Shown piece after piece: positions 1-6,559 of a DNA stretch of 7,082 nucleotides. Under the pieces are notes generated by a model, which saw only the letters and a program-made list of their open reading frames with translations, searched no databases and was not told the DNA's origin. The position numbers and the translations under genes are program-made. Source of the DNA: Paracoccaceae bacterium (lineage in GTDB: Bacteria > Pseudomonadota > Alphaproteobacteria > Rhodobacterales > Rhodobacteraceae); NCBI GenBank assembly GCA_023260935.1, contig JALQTL010000375.1:1-7082 (forward strand), read 5' to 3'. Position 1 is the stretch's first letter. The number at the start of each line of letters is the position of its first letter.

Positions 1-1016
1 TTGTGGTGGGCGGCCTGACCCGGCTCACGGATTCTGGCCTGTCGATCACCGAATGGCGCCCGGTGACAGGGGCGTTGCCCCCGATGTCGGATGCGGCATG
101 GGCGTCAGAGTTTGAAAAATACCGCCAGATCCCTGAATACCAGCTTCAGAACAAGGGCATGTCCCTTGAGGAGTTCAAGTTCATCTACTGGTGGGAATGG
201 GGCCATCGGCAGTTGGGCCGGGTGATCGGGCTGGTCTGGGCACTGGGGTTTGTCGGCTTTCTGGCGGCGCGGCGTATTCCGGCGGGCTGGACGGGGCGGC
301 TTTTGCTACTGGGGGTGCTGGGCGGCGCGCAGGGCGCGATCGGCTGGTGGATGGTTTCCTCGGGCCTTGGCGGGGCGCGGGTTGATGTGGCCTCTTACCG
401 TCTGGCCACGCATCTTGGGCTGGCCTTTGTCATTCTGGGTGTGCTGGCGTGGTATGTGTTCCTGCTGGGGCGCAGCGAGGCCGATCTCTTGCAGGCCCGG
501 CGCGCGCGCGAGGGCAAGCTTTTCGGGCTTTCCACAGGGCTGATGCATTTTGCTTTCCTGCAAATCCTGCTGGGCGCACTGGTGGCGGGCATTGATGCCG
601 GCCGGGCCTTTCCGACGTGGCCCGACATGAACGGTCAGTTCTTCCCTGCCGATGCCTTCTATGTGCCTGACGGGCAGGGCGGGGCGCTGCCGATCTGGCA
701 CGCCTTCTTTGAAAACCCCGGTCTTGTGCAGTTCATGCACAGGATGTCAGGCTATCTGCTGTTCGTCTTTGGCGTGGTGGTCTGGCTGCGCGGGCGCAAG
801 TCTTCGCATGCCAATACGCGCTTTGCCTTCAACATGGTGATGTTGATGATGGTGGCGCAGATGGGCCTTGGCATCGCGGCCGCGCTGACGGCGGCGCATC
901 TGCATGTGGCGATCACCCATCAGGTCGGTGCGGTTCTTCTGTGGGTGCTGATCATCCGCGCCCGCCATCTTTCGCAATACCCGCTGGCCGGGTCCATCCG
1001 CAAGGGAACCGCATGA
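1..1016 (+). CDS. ctaA: Heme A synthase (CtaA/COX15 family), 5' end missing
   Basis: Integral inner-membrane enzyme that oxidises the C8 methyl of heme O to the formyl group of heme A, the cofactor of aa3-type cytochrome oxidases. The reading frame is open from the left edge, so about 337 C-terminal residues are present and the N-terminus, including the first membrane helix, is cut off. Counting from the codon at base 3, the family landmarks are GGLTRLTDSGLS (residues 3-14), EWGHRQLGR with H68, YRLATHLGLA with H137, the AGRAFPTWPDMNG segment (199-211), QFMHRMSGY with H246, and ITHQVGA with H306. The four histidines sit where COX15 proteins place their two haem-ligand pairs. Several hydrophobic segments lie between them. 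The GTG at base 3 is inside a conserved motif and is not the true start. The stop codon overlaps the next gene's start in an ATGA. The duplicated four-helix layout and the long loop after the first TRLT motif match the proteobacterial rather than the short Bacillus type. Confidence 0.95.
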   Translation, partial: VVGGLTRLTDSGLSITEWRPVTGALPPMSDAAWASEFEKYRQIPEYQLQNKGMSLEEFKFIYWWEWGHRQLGRVIGLVWALGFVGFLAARRIPAGWTGRLLLLGVLGGAQGAIGWWMVSSGLGGARVDVASYRLATHLGLAFVILGVLAWYVFLLGRSEADLLQARRAREGKLFGLSTGLMHFAFLQILLGALVAGIDAGRAFPTWPDMNGQFFPADAFYVPDGQGGALPIWHAFFENPGLVQFMHRMSGYLLFVFGVVVWLRGRKSSHANTRFAFNMVMLMMVAQMGLGIAAALTAAHLHVAITHQVGAVLLWVLIIRARHLSQYPLAGSIRKGTA

Positions 1017-2497
1017 TGCTGTCGAATGCCGCCTATGATGAATTGATGGCGTTTCAGCGAGAAACCGAGGCGCTGGCGCAGGTGGCCGGGCGTCTGGGCT
1101 GGGATCAGGAAACGATGATGCCTGCCGGGGCCGCGGAACAGCGGTCGGAAGAGATGGCGGCGATGGAGGGGGTGCTGCACGCCCGCCGCACCGATCCGCG
1201 CCTTGCCGACTGGCTGGAAAGAGCCGTGCCGGGTGACGAGGTGGGGGCGGCGAACTTGCGTCACATCCGCCGCAGCCATGCAAGGATGACCAAGGTTCCT
1301 GCCCGACTGGCCCAAGAGCTGGCCCGCGTCACAAGCAGGGCGCAGGGCATCTGGGCCGATGCGCGGGCGCGTGATGACGTGGCTTCGTTCCTGCCGGTGC
1401 TGGCCGAGGTCATCCGCCTGCGGCAAGAGGAAGGCGCCTGCCTTGCGCAAGGGGGCGATCCCTATGACGCACTGATCGACGATTATGAACCGGGGGCTTC
1501 CTCGGCCAGTATCGGTGCGATGTTCGGGCGGATGCGTCCACGTCTGGTATCGCTGCGCGAGCGTGTTCTTGGCGCAACCTATCAGCCGCCCCGGCTTTCG
1601 GGGCATTTCGGGGAGGCGGCCCAACTACGCTTTGCCCGCGATCTGGCCACGGCATTCGGCTATGACTTCACCCGTGGGCGGCTGGATCTTGCAGTGCATC
1701 CCTTCAGTTCCGGGTCGGGCGATGATGCGCGCATTACCACGCGGGTGGTGGAGTCCGAGCCTTTCAACTGTTTCTATTCCACCATCCACGAGGTCGGCCA
1801 TGCCTGCTATGAACTGGGGATCGATCCCGATTACCGGCTGACGCCCTTGGGCAACGGCGTCAGCATGGGGGTGCATGAAAGCCAGAGCCGTATCTATGAA
1901 AACCAGATGGGGCGCAGCCGGGCCTTTACCGGGTGGATGCTTGGGCAGATGGTTGAACGCTTCGGTGATTTCGGCATAGCCGATCCGGATGCTTTTTATG
2001 GCGCGGTCAACCGTGTGCAGCCCGGCTTCATCCGCACCGAGGCGGACGAGGTTCATTACAACCTGCATGTGATGATGCGGTTCGATCTGGAACAGGCGTT
2101 GATCCGGGGCGATCTGGCCGTAACCGATCTTGAAGCTGCCTGGAATGACAGGTTCCTGGCCGATTTCGGGGTGAAGGTCACGCAGCCCTCGCTGGGGATG
2201 TTGCAGGATGTGCATTGGTCCTGCGGGCTTTTCGGTTATTTCCCCACCTATTCGCTGGGGAATGTCTATGCCGGCTGCCTGATGCTGGCCCTGCGCCGTG
2301 CGGTGCCCGATATCGACGCCCATCTTGCCCGCGGCGATGCCACGCCGGCGACCGCATGGCTGCGCGAAAACCTGCAACGTCATGGCGGGCTTTACGAACC
2401 GAAGGATGTTGTGGCGCGGGCCTGCGGCGCCGAGCCTGACGAGGGCCCGCTGCTGGACTATCTGGAAGCCAAGTTCGGCGAAATCTACCGGCTGTAA
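1013..2497 (+). CDS. M32 family metallocarboxypeptidase (carboxypeptidase Taq type)
   Basis: Cytoplasmic zinc-dependent carboxypeptidase that removes C-terminal residues from peptides, presumably in peptide recycling. The protein is 494 aa, the usual M32 length. Visible motifs are H229-P-F followed by DDARITTRV; the zinc site H259-E-V-G-H263 with the third ligand E289 in HESQSRIYEN, 30 residues after the first histidine as in characterised M32 enzymes; EADEVHYNLH (343-352); and DVHWSCGLFGYFPTYSLGN near the C-terminus. No signal peptide is seen. The frame is open upstream, but the start is placed at 1013 because its ATG forms an ATGA overlap with the ctaA stop and lies 5 nt after an AAGGGA ribosome binding site (1002-1007). 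A second ATG at 1016, 8 nt from that site, is equally possible and shortens the protein by one residue. The overlap implies translational coupling to ctaA. The family call is firm; the peptide substrates and any link to haem synthesis are not shown. Confidence 0.95.
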   Translation: MMLSNAAYDELMAFQRETEALAQVAGRLGWDQETMMPAGAAEQRSEEMAAMEGVLHARRTDPRLADWLERAVPGDEVGAANLRHIRRSHARMTKVPARLAQELARVTSRAQGIWADARARDDVASFLPVLAEVIRLRQEEGACLAQGGDPYDALIDDYEPGASSASIGAMFGRMRPRLVSLRERVLGATYQPPRLSGHFGEAAQLRFARDLATAFGYDFTRGRLDLAVHPFSSGSGDDARITTRVVESEPFNCFYSTIHEVGHACYELGIDPDYRLTPLGNGVSMGVHESQSRIYENQMGRSRAFTGWMLGQMVERFGDFGIADPDAFYGAVNRVQPGFIRTEADEVHYNLHVMMRFDLEQALIRGDLAVTDLEAAWNDRFLADFGVKVTQPSLGMLQDVHWSCGLFGYFPTYSLGNVYAGCLMLALRRAVPDIDAHLARGDATPATAWLRENLQRHGGLYEPKDVVARACGAEPDEGPLLDYLEAKFGEIYRL

Positions 2498-2501
2498 GCC
2501 A

Positions 2502-3683
2502 ATGGCGCTGCTGCGCGAGGAACGGGCGGTCTGGGCGCTGGCCCTTGGGCAGATGCTGGGCTATGCCTGCTTTTTCTATATCTTCGCGGCGCTGGTTCTG
2601 GTCTGGCAGCAAGAGCTTGACTGGGGGGCCGGGGTCATTGCCGCGGGTCCGCTGGTTTCGATCAGCATGGCGGCGGTTCTGTCGCCCTTGGTCGGCCGCT
2701 GGGTGGATCAGGGCTTTGCCTTGCGGCTGATGACGCTGGGCACGGTGCTGGGGGCCGGCGCGCTGGCGCTGCTGGCGCTGGCATGGCACCCGGTGGCCTA
2801 TCTTCTTGCCTTTGCTGGCCTTGGGGCGGCGGCGTCGATGACGCTATACGAGGTGTGCTTTGCGCTGATGATCCGCCGGTTCGGCCCCGAGGCGCGCGGC
2901 GCGATCACAAGGGTGACGCTGGTGGCCGGGTTGGCATCGACGCTGGCCTTTCCGGCCGGGGCATGGCTGGCGGCGGATCATGGATGGCGTGGTGCGGTCT
3001 GGGTGGCGGTGGTGGCGGTGCTGGGCGTCATGTTGCCGTTGCAGGCTTGGGGCGCCTTTGTGCTGGGGGGTGGTCGTCCCCGTGGCGCCGCGCCCACGGT
3101 GCGGGCGGCGCGTTGGGCCGATCTGATCCGCCGGCCGGGGGCGGTGGGGCTGATGGGGCTTTTCACGCTGCTGAACCTTGATCACTGGATGATCCTGGGC
3201 CTGTTGCGCCCGATGCTGGACCGTCTGGGGGTGGCCGAAGGACCGGCGGTTCTGGCCGCGGCGCTGATCGGGCCGGCGCAGGTGTTGGGGCGGCTGGCGC
3301 TGATGGCAGCGGGCGACCGTCTGGCCAGCCGAAGGGCAAGCCTGTGGACGGTGTTGGCCATGGTCGCCGGGGCGGTCTTTCTTCTGGCGCAGGGGTTGGG
3401 GCTTTGGACAGTCTTTGCCTTTGCGGCTGTGCAGGGGGCGGCAATGGGGGTTCTGACGATCCTGAAGCCGCTGCTTGTGGCCGAGGTGAACGGGCCGCAG
3501 GATTATGCTGCGGCATCGGCAGCCATTTCGCTGCCGGCCGTTGCCGCGACTGCCATTGCCCCTGCTGTCGGCACGGCGCTGATGGCCATCGGTGGGCCGA
3601 TGCTGCTGTTGTGGGCAGCACTTGGGCTGTCACTGGGTGCGCTTGCGCTGGTCTTGCGGTTGGGCACCGGGGGACGTGGCTGA
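2502..3683 (+). CDS. Major facilitator superfamily permease, substrate unknown
   Basis: Predicted 393-aa inner-membrane secondary transporter. The sequence is almost entirely hydrophobic helices in two halves, with long segments at about residues 10-35, 43-63, 75-95, 98-123, 138-157, 164-188, 213-236, 247-269, 281-300, 303-326, 340-362 and 366-387. These fit 12 membrane spans with a basic cytoplasmic linker near 190-211. Between helices 2 and 3 is a motif-A-like GRWVDQ (65-70), the best MFS signature. The open frame reaches back to 2298 inside the carboxypeptidase gene, but the start is set at ATG 2502 because it lies 4 nt after that gene's stop, gives normal MFS length and puts helix 1 near the N-terminus. 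No strong Shine-Dalgarno is visible, so translation probably relies on coupling to the upstream gene. Nothing in the sequence shows the substrate. Given its operon position a peptide, amino acid or haem-related solute is conceivable, but that is a guess. Confidence 0.85.
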   Translation: MALLREERAVWALALGQMLGYACFFYIFAALVLVWQQELDWGAGVIAAGPLVSISMAAVLSPLVGRWVDQGFALRLMTLGTVLGAGALALLALAWHPVAYLLAFAGLGAAASMTLYEVCFALMIRRFGPEARGAITRVTLVAGLASTLAFPAGAWLAADHGWRGAVWVAVVAVLGVMLPLQAWGAFVLGGGRPRGAAPTVRAARWADLIRRPGAVGLMGLFTLLNLDHWMILGLLRPMLDRLGVAEGPAVLAAALIGPAQVLGRLALMAAGDRLASRRASLWTVLAMVAGAVFLLAQGLGLWTVFAFAAVQGAAMGVLTILKPLLVAEVNGPQDYAAASAAISLPAVAATAIAPAVGTALMAIGGPMLLLWAALGLSLGALALVLRLGTGGRG

Positions 3684-3720
3684 GGTCAGGCGATAAGGGC
3701 TGGCTTGAAATTCCGGGTTT

Positions 3721-4512
3721 TTATTTCCAGTTCGGCGGGCGCTTTTCAAGGAAAGCGGCGATGCCCTCATCCGTATCGCGCCACAGCATGTTTTCCACCA
3801 TGACGGTTCCGGCATGATCATAGGCGGCGGCCGTGGACAGGCCCATCTGTTCGTAAAAGGTACGCTTGCCGATCTTGACGGCGGCCGAAAGCTTCGCCGC
3901 GACGGTTTCGGCAAGCTGGGCGGTGGTGCTTTCCAGCGCCTCGGGCGCGGCAACCCGGTTGACCAGCCCCACCTCCCGCGCGCGGGCGGCATCGATGAAT
4001 TCGCCTGTCGTCAGCATTTCGAAGGCCACGGCGGGGGGTACCTTTCGGGTCAGGGCAACCATCGGGGTGGAACAGAAGAGCCCGATGTTGACCCCGTTCA
4101 CGCCAAAGCGCGTGCCTTCTGCGGCGACGGCCATGTCGCATGAGGCGACAAGTTGGCACCCGGCAGCGGTGGCAATGCCATGCACCTGCGCGATCACAGG
4201 TTGGGGCAGGGAGGGGATTTTCTGCATCATCGTGGCGCAGCGATCGAACAGATCCTTGAAGGCGGCCGCACCGCCATCTTCAGCCTGACGGGCCGCCTGC
4301 ATCTCTTTCAGGTCGTGGCCTGCGCAAAAACAGCGGCCGGCGCCCCGCAGGATGACCACGCGGATCGAGCGATCCTGAGCCAGATCGTCCAGATGCCCTG
4401 ACAGCGCGGCAATCATTGCGTCCGACAGCGCATTCAGGCGGGCCGGATCGTTCAGGGTCAGCACAGCGATGCCGGCAGTATCCTCGCGCTGAACATGATG
4501 GGGTTCGGTCAT
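3721..4512 (-). CDS. Crotonase-fold (enoyl-CoA hydratase/isomerase family) protein, ECHDC3-like
   Basis: A 263-aa soluble protein of the crotonase superfamily, expected to bind acyl-CoA. Motifs include LNDPARLNALS (20-30), the oxyanion-hole loop CFCAGHDLKE (61-70), VHGIATAAGCQLVASCDMAVA (110-130; second oxyanion-hole strand) and GVNIGLFCSTP (140-150). The blocks ATAAGCQLVASCD and GVNIGLFCSTP match the ECHDC3 subfamily (known in mammalian mitochondria) as I recall it. At the position of the rat hydratase Glu144 there is Gln120, and at Glu164 there is Gly140, so both acid/base glutamates of canonical enoyl-CoA hydratase are absent. The oxyanion hole appears intact. The reaction is therefore unknown and the automatic label of hydratase is doubtful. 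The start ATG (4510-4512) is supported by a strong GGAGGA site (4517-4522, minus strand) 4 nt upstream. The gene converges with the MFS gene across 37 bp and diverges from the thioesterase gene across 57 bp. Confidence 0.92.
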   Translation of the reverse strand: MTEPHHVQREDTAGIAVLTLNDPARLNALSDAMIAALSGHLDDLAQDRSIRVVILRGAGRCFCAGHDLKEMQAARQAEDGGAAAFKDLFDRCATMMQKIPSLPQPVIAQVHGIATAAGCQLVASCDMAVAAEGTRFGVNGVNIGLFCSTPMVALTRKVPPAVAFEMLTTGEFIDAARAREVGLVNRVAAPEALESTTAQLAETVAAKLSAAVKIGKRTFYEQMGLSTAAAYDHAGTVMVENMLWRDTDEGIAAFLEKRPPNWK

Positions 4513-4569
4513 TGCATCCTCCGCCGGTTTCCGGTCAGCTTAGGCCGGGAACGGGCATGAGGGAAAGAC

Positions 4570-4989
4570 GTGAGCTTGAAAATGGATGCGGCGGAATTGC
4601 AGGCTTTCATGGCCCGCGACTTCCCTCAGGTGGCCGATGATTTTCGTGTAGAGCATGTTGACGAGGCAGGCGTGCGGGTCCGGCTGCTGGTAGCCGCGCG
4701 CCACCTGCGCCCCGGCGGCACGGTTTCCGGGCCGTCCATGTTCGCCTTGGCCGATGTTGGGCTGTATCTGGCGATCCTGTCGCGGCTTGGCCCGGTGGCG
4801 CTGGCCGTGACCACCAATTGTGCCATCGACTTCATGCGCAAGCCCGAAGCGGGCCGTGATCTGATCGGGCAGGCCCGGATCTTGAAACTGGGTCGGGTAT
4901 TGGCGGTGGGGGATGTGGTTCTGTATTCCGACGGGCGGCCCGACCCCGTGGCGCGCGCGGGCCTGACCTATTCGATCCCGCAAAAATGA
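4570..4989 (+). CDS. PaaI-type hotdog-fold thioesterase
   Basis: A 139-aa single hotdog-domain protein, expected to hydrolyse acyl-CoA thioesters in the cytoplasm as a dimer or tetramer. The helix segment SGPSMFALADVGLYLAIL (53-70) aligns with the HGGxxxxLAD signature of PaaI-like enzymes: Asp62 matches the conserved acidic residue, but the HGG is replaced by Ser53-Gly54-Pro55. Typical hotdog strands follow, with TTNCAIDFMRKPEAG (81-95), LIGQARILKLGRVLAVGDVVLYS (98-120) and VARAGLTYSIP (127-137). The GTG at 4570 is chosen because GAGGGA (4559-4564) lies 5 nt upstream; an in-frame ATG at 4582 has poorer spacing and would remove four residues. The divergent crotonase-like gene is also an acyl-CoA enzyme family member, so a shared role in acyl-CoA handling is plausible but only inferred. 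Its stop codon lies inside the T-rich tail of the opposite-strand terminator. Confidence 0.88.
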   Translation: MSLKMDAAELQAFMARDFPQVADDFRVEHVDEAGVRVRLLVAARHLRPGGTVSGPSMFALADVGLYLAILSRLGPVALAVTTNCAIDFMRKPEAGRDLIGQARILKLGRVLAVGDVVLYSDGRPDPVARAGLTYSIPQK

Positions 4990-5014
4990 AAGACCCTGCC
5001 AAATGGGCAGGGTC
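4982..5014 (-). terminator. Intrinsic terminator of the bactofilin gene
   Basis: A perfect 9-bp stem, GACCCTGCC (4992-5000) against GGCAGGGTC (5006-5014), with a 5-nt loop. Read on the minus strand it is followed directly by TTTCATTTTTG, a T-rich tail, and it begins 30 nt after the bactofilin stop. On the plus strand the hairpin is not followed by a T tract, so it should act mainly on minus-strand transcription. It may also slow or protect the 3' end of the convergent thioesterase transcript. Confidence 0.8.
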
Positions 5015-5043
5015 CGGTTCCGAAGCGATCATCGCAGGGGCGG

Positions 5044-5409
5044 TTACTTGTGGCGGGCAAAGCGCCCGTCGATCTGGGCACCGCTTTCGATGACAAGCGT
5101 GGCATAGGACACATCGGCCGACACATGGGCCGTGCTGCGCAGGGTGAAGCTGCCGGCATCAACCGTGCCGTCAAGCTGGCCCTTTACATCCACGGCATCG
5201 GCCTTCAGTGCGCCGTTCACCCGGCCTTCGACGCCGATGGTCACTTGCCGGGCGTTGATGTTGCCATCAATCTCTCCCGCCATCTCGATATCGCCGGTCG
5301 AACTGATTTCACCCGAAATCCGAAGATCGGACGAAAAGACGGACTTGGTGTTCGAGGCAGGCATCGCCGGGCTGGGGGCAGAAGTCGGGTCGGCGGTCTT
5401 GTTGAACAT
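5044..5409 (-). CDS. Bactofilin (polymer-forming cytoskeletal protein)
   Basis: A 121-aa protein of the bactofilin/CcmA family (DUF583 type), which polymerises without nucleotide into filaments as a right-handed beta-helix, usually on the inner face of the membrane. Residues 1-23 are a flexible Pro/Ala/Ser-rich tail. Residues 24-117 carry the periodic pattern of bactofilin strands, with repeated G-x-I/V units: ISGEISSTGDIEMAGEIDGN, VTIGVEGRVNGALKADAVDV, KGQLDGTVDAG and VIESGAQIDGRF. The start at MFNK is chosen because the family begins close to the beta-helix domain and a GGAA ribosome site lies just upstream. The frame is open further upstream to inside the ureohydrolase gene, but the extra residues are low-complexity and antisense to it. 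The MFNK start resembles the short MFSK-type membrane-targeting peptide described for Caulobacter BacA. No M23 peptidase gene, a frequent bactofilin neighbour, is present here. Confidence 0.9.
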   Translation of the reverse strand: MFNKTADPTSAPSPAMPASNTKSVFSSDLRISGEISSTGDIEMAGEIDGNINARQVTIGVEGRVNGALKADAVDVKGQLDGTVDAGSFTLRSTAHVSADVSYATLVIESGAQIDGRFARHK

Positions 5410-5434
5410 GGCGTTTCCGTTGATTTGAGTTTGG

Positions 5435-5466
5435 CAGATAAGGGCCGAAGGGGGGCCAGTGGTCAA
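5435..5466 (-). promoter_or_regulatory. Weak candidate promoter for the bactofilin gene
   Basis: On the minus strand TTGACC (5461-5466) matches five of six bases of the -35 consensus. The best downstream -10-like bases are TTATCT or TATCTG (5435-5441), with a spacing of 19-20 nt that is longer than ideal, and the -10 match is poor. The position, about 25-30 nt upstream of the start codon, is suitable. This is a candidate only. Confidence 0.3.
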
Positions 5467-5548
5467 GGGCAACGGCGGCGTGCGGGCCGGTTCCGGCGCA
5501 GATTGGCCGGCCATGTGCCGGATATGGGGGTGACAGGGCGGAACTTCC

Positions 5549-5580
5549 GGGGTGTGATGCGGCGAGAGTCCCCTTTCACA
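5549..5580 (+). promoter_or_regulatory. Possible competing RNA structure before the ureohydrolase ribosome site
   Basis: Two interleaved complementary pairs lie just upstream of the AAAGGA ribosome site: GGGG (5549-5552) with CCCC (5570-5573), and TGTGA (5553-5557) with TCACA (5576-5580). Because the order is A-B-A'-B', the pairs either compete or form a pseudoknot. The loop between GGGG and TGTGA is zero, which makes a classical pseudoknot awkward, so mutually exclusive pairing is more likely. The pairs are short and could be chance in a GC-rich region. I could not match the leader to a known riboswitch class, including guanidine-I, -II and -III. Confidence 0.22.
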
Positions 5581-5587
5581 AAGGACC

Positions 5588-6559
5588 ATGGCCGTGCCCC
5601 AGGACCCGTTCTTTATCCCCGTCTCCGGTTTCGAGCTGCCGCGATTCGCGGGTGTTCCCACCTTCATGCGCCTGCCTCATGTGCCCCCCGGGCACCCTCG
5701 TCTGGACGAGGTTCAGATCGGTCTCGTGGGCGCGCCTTGGGATGGCGGCACGACAAACCGCCCCGGCCCCCGCCACGGCCCGCGGGCCTTGCGCGACGCC
5801 TCAACGATGATGCGGGCGGAAAACGGTGTCACCCGGGTGCGCCCTTTCGAGGCCGCGCGCTGTGCCGATCTGGGCGATGTCGCACCGAACCCCGCCGATC
5901 TGATGGACAGCCTTGGCCGCATGGAGCGGTTCTATCGCGACTTGCAGCAAAAAGGCATCCGTCCGCTGACGGCGGGGGGCGATCATCTATGCACCTTGCC
6001 GATCCTGCGGGCCCTTGCGGGCGATGGCCCCTTGGGCATGATCCACTTCGACAGTCACACCGATCTGTTTCACAGTTACTTCGGGGGCTCACTTTATACT
6101 CATGGCACCCCGTTCCGCCGAGCGGTGGAAGAAGGGCTGCTTGACCCGGTCCGGGTGACAATGATCGGCATTCGCGGCACCGCCTATGATTTCGAGGACC
6201 GTGACTTTGCCAAGTCAGTGGGCATCCGCGTCATCCCGATCGAAGAGTTCCACAGTCGACCGCTGGAGGATGTCATGGCCGAGGCGCGGGACAGGGCAGG
6301 GGGTGGGCGCACCTATGTGTCCTATGACATCGATTTCATCGACCCGGCCTTTGCCCCCGGCACGGGCACGCCCGAAATCGGCGGGCCCAACAGTTGGCAG
6401 GCGCTGCGGGTGGTGCATCTTCTGGCCGGGGTCAACATCGTGGGGGCCGATGTGGTCGAGGTTTCACCCCCCTTCGACCTGGGTGGGATGACGGCCTATC
6501 TGGGCGCCAGCGTGATGTTCGAGCTTCTGTGCATCATGGCGACTGGGATCAAGGGATGA
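5588..6559 (+). CDS. speB: Agmatinase / ureohydrolase family enzyme
   Basis: A 323-aa cytoplasmic enzyme of the arginase-agmatinase superfamily, which hydrolyses a guanidino group to urea plus an amine (agmatine to putrescine for SpeB). The binuclear metal site is complete: H133 in GGDH, D155/H157/D159 in HFDSHTD (153-159), and D247/D249 in SYDIDFIDP (245-253). GAPWDGGTTNRPGPRHGPRA (48-67), HGTPF (172-176), APGTGTPEIGG (256-266) and VVEVSPPFD (289-297) are further family blocks. Length is typical. The metal loop reads DSHTD where arginases have DAHxD, so substrates other than agmatine, such as guanidinobutyrate or guanidinopropionate, remain possible and the gene symbol is provisional. An AAAGGA site (5580-5585) lies only 2 nt before ATG 5588; the in-frame GTG at 5594, 8 nt away, is an alternative start costing two residues. 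It is divergent from the bactofilin gene with 178 bp between. No polyamine gene is next to it in this window. Confidence 0.9.
   Translation: MAVPQDPFFIPVSGFELPRFAGVPTFMRLPHVPPGHPRLDEVQIGLVGAPWDGGTTNRPGPRHGPRALRDASTMMRAENGVTRVRPFEAARCADLGDVAPNPADLMDSLGRMERFYRDLQQKGIRPLTAGGDHLCTLPILRALAGDGPLGMIHFDSHTDLFHSYFGGSLYTHGTPFRRAVEEGLLDPVRVTMIGIRGTAYDFEDRDFAKSVGIRVIPIEEFHSRPLEDVMAEARDRAGGGRTYVSYDIDFIDPAFAPGTGTPEIGGPNSWQALRVVHLLAGVNIVGADVVEVSPPFDLGGMTAYLGASVMFELLCIMATGIKG

Noticed and set aside
1625..2383. Minus-strand open frame of 252 codons inside the carboxypeptidase gene
   Set aside because: Fully antisense to a gene with an intact zinc site, with no ribosome site and no recognisable motif.
2298..2501. 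N-terminal extension of the MFS permease into the carboxypeptidase gene
   Set aside because: The extra residues are polar and Arg/Cys rich, they overlap conserved carboxypeptidase codons, and ATG 2502 gives a normal MFS N-terminus.
3684..3723. Intrinsic terminator between the convergent MFS and crotonase genes
   Set aside because: A T5 run is present at 3718-3722, but no stable stem precedes it; the best pairing (CTGG/GAAAT against ATTTCCAG) is bulged and extends into coding sequence.
5410..5587. Guanidine riboswitch ahead of the ureohydrolase gene
   Set aside because: I looked for the ykkC core, paired ACGR-loop hairpins and the guanidine-III pseudoknot bases and found none.
5410..5667. 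Longer bactofilin start upstream of MFNK
   Set aside because: The added residues are Pro/Thr-rich low complexity, partly antisense to the ureohydrolase gene, and other bactofilins begin close to the beta-helix domain.
5050..6144. Long plus-strand open frame (364 codons) across the bactofilin and ureohydrolase genes
   Set aside because: It is antisense to the bactofilin and out of frame with the ureohydrolase gene. Its translation is rich in Arg, Gly and Pro with no motif, as expected of a shadow frame in GC-rich DNA.
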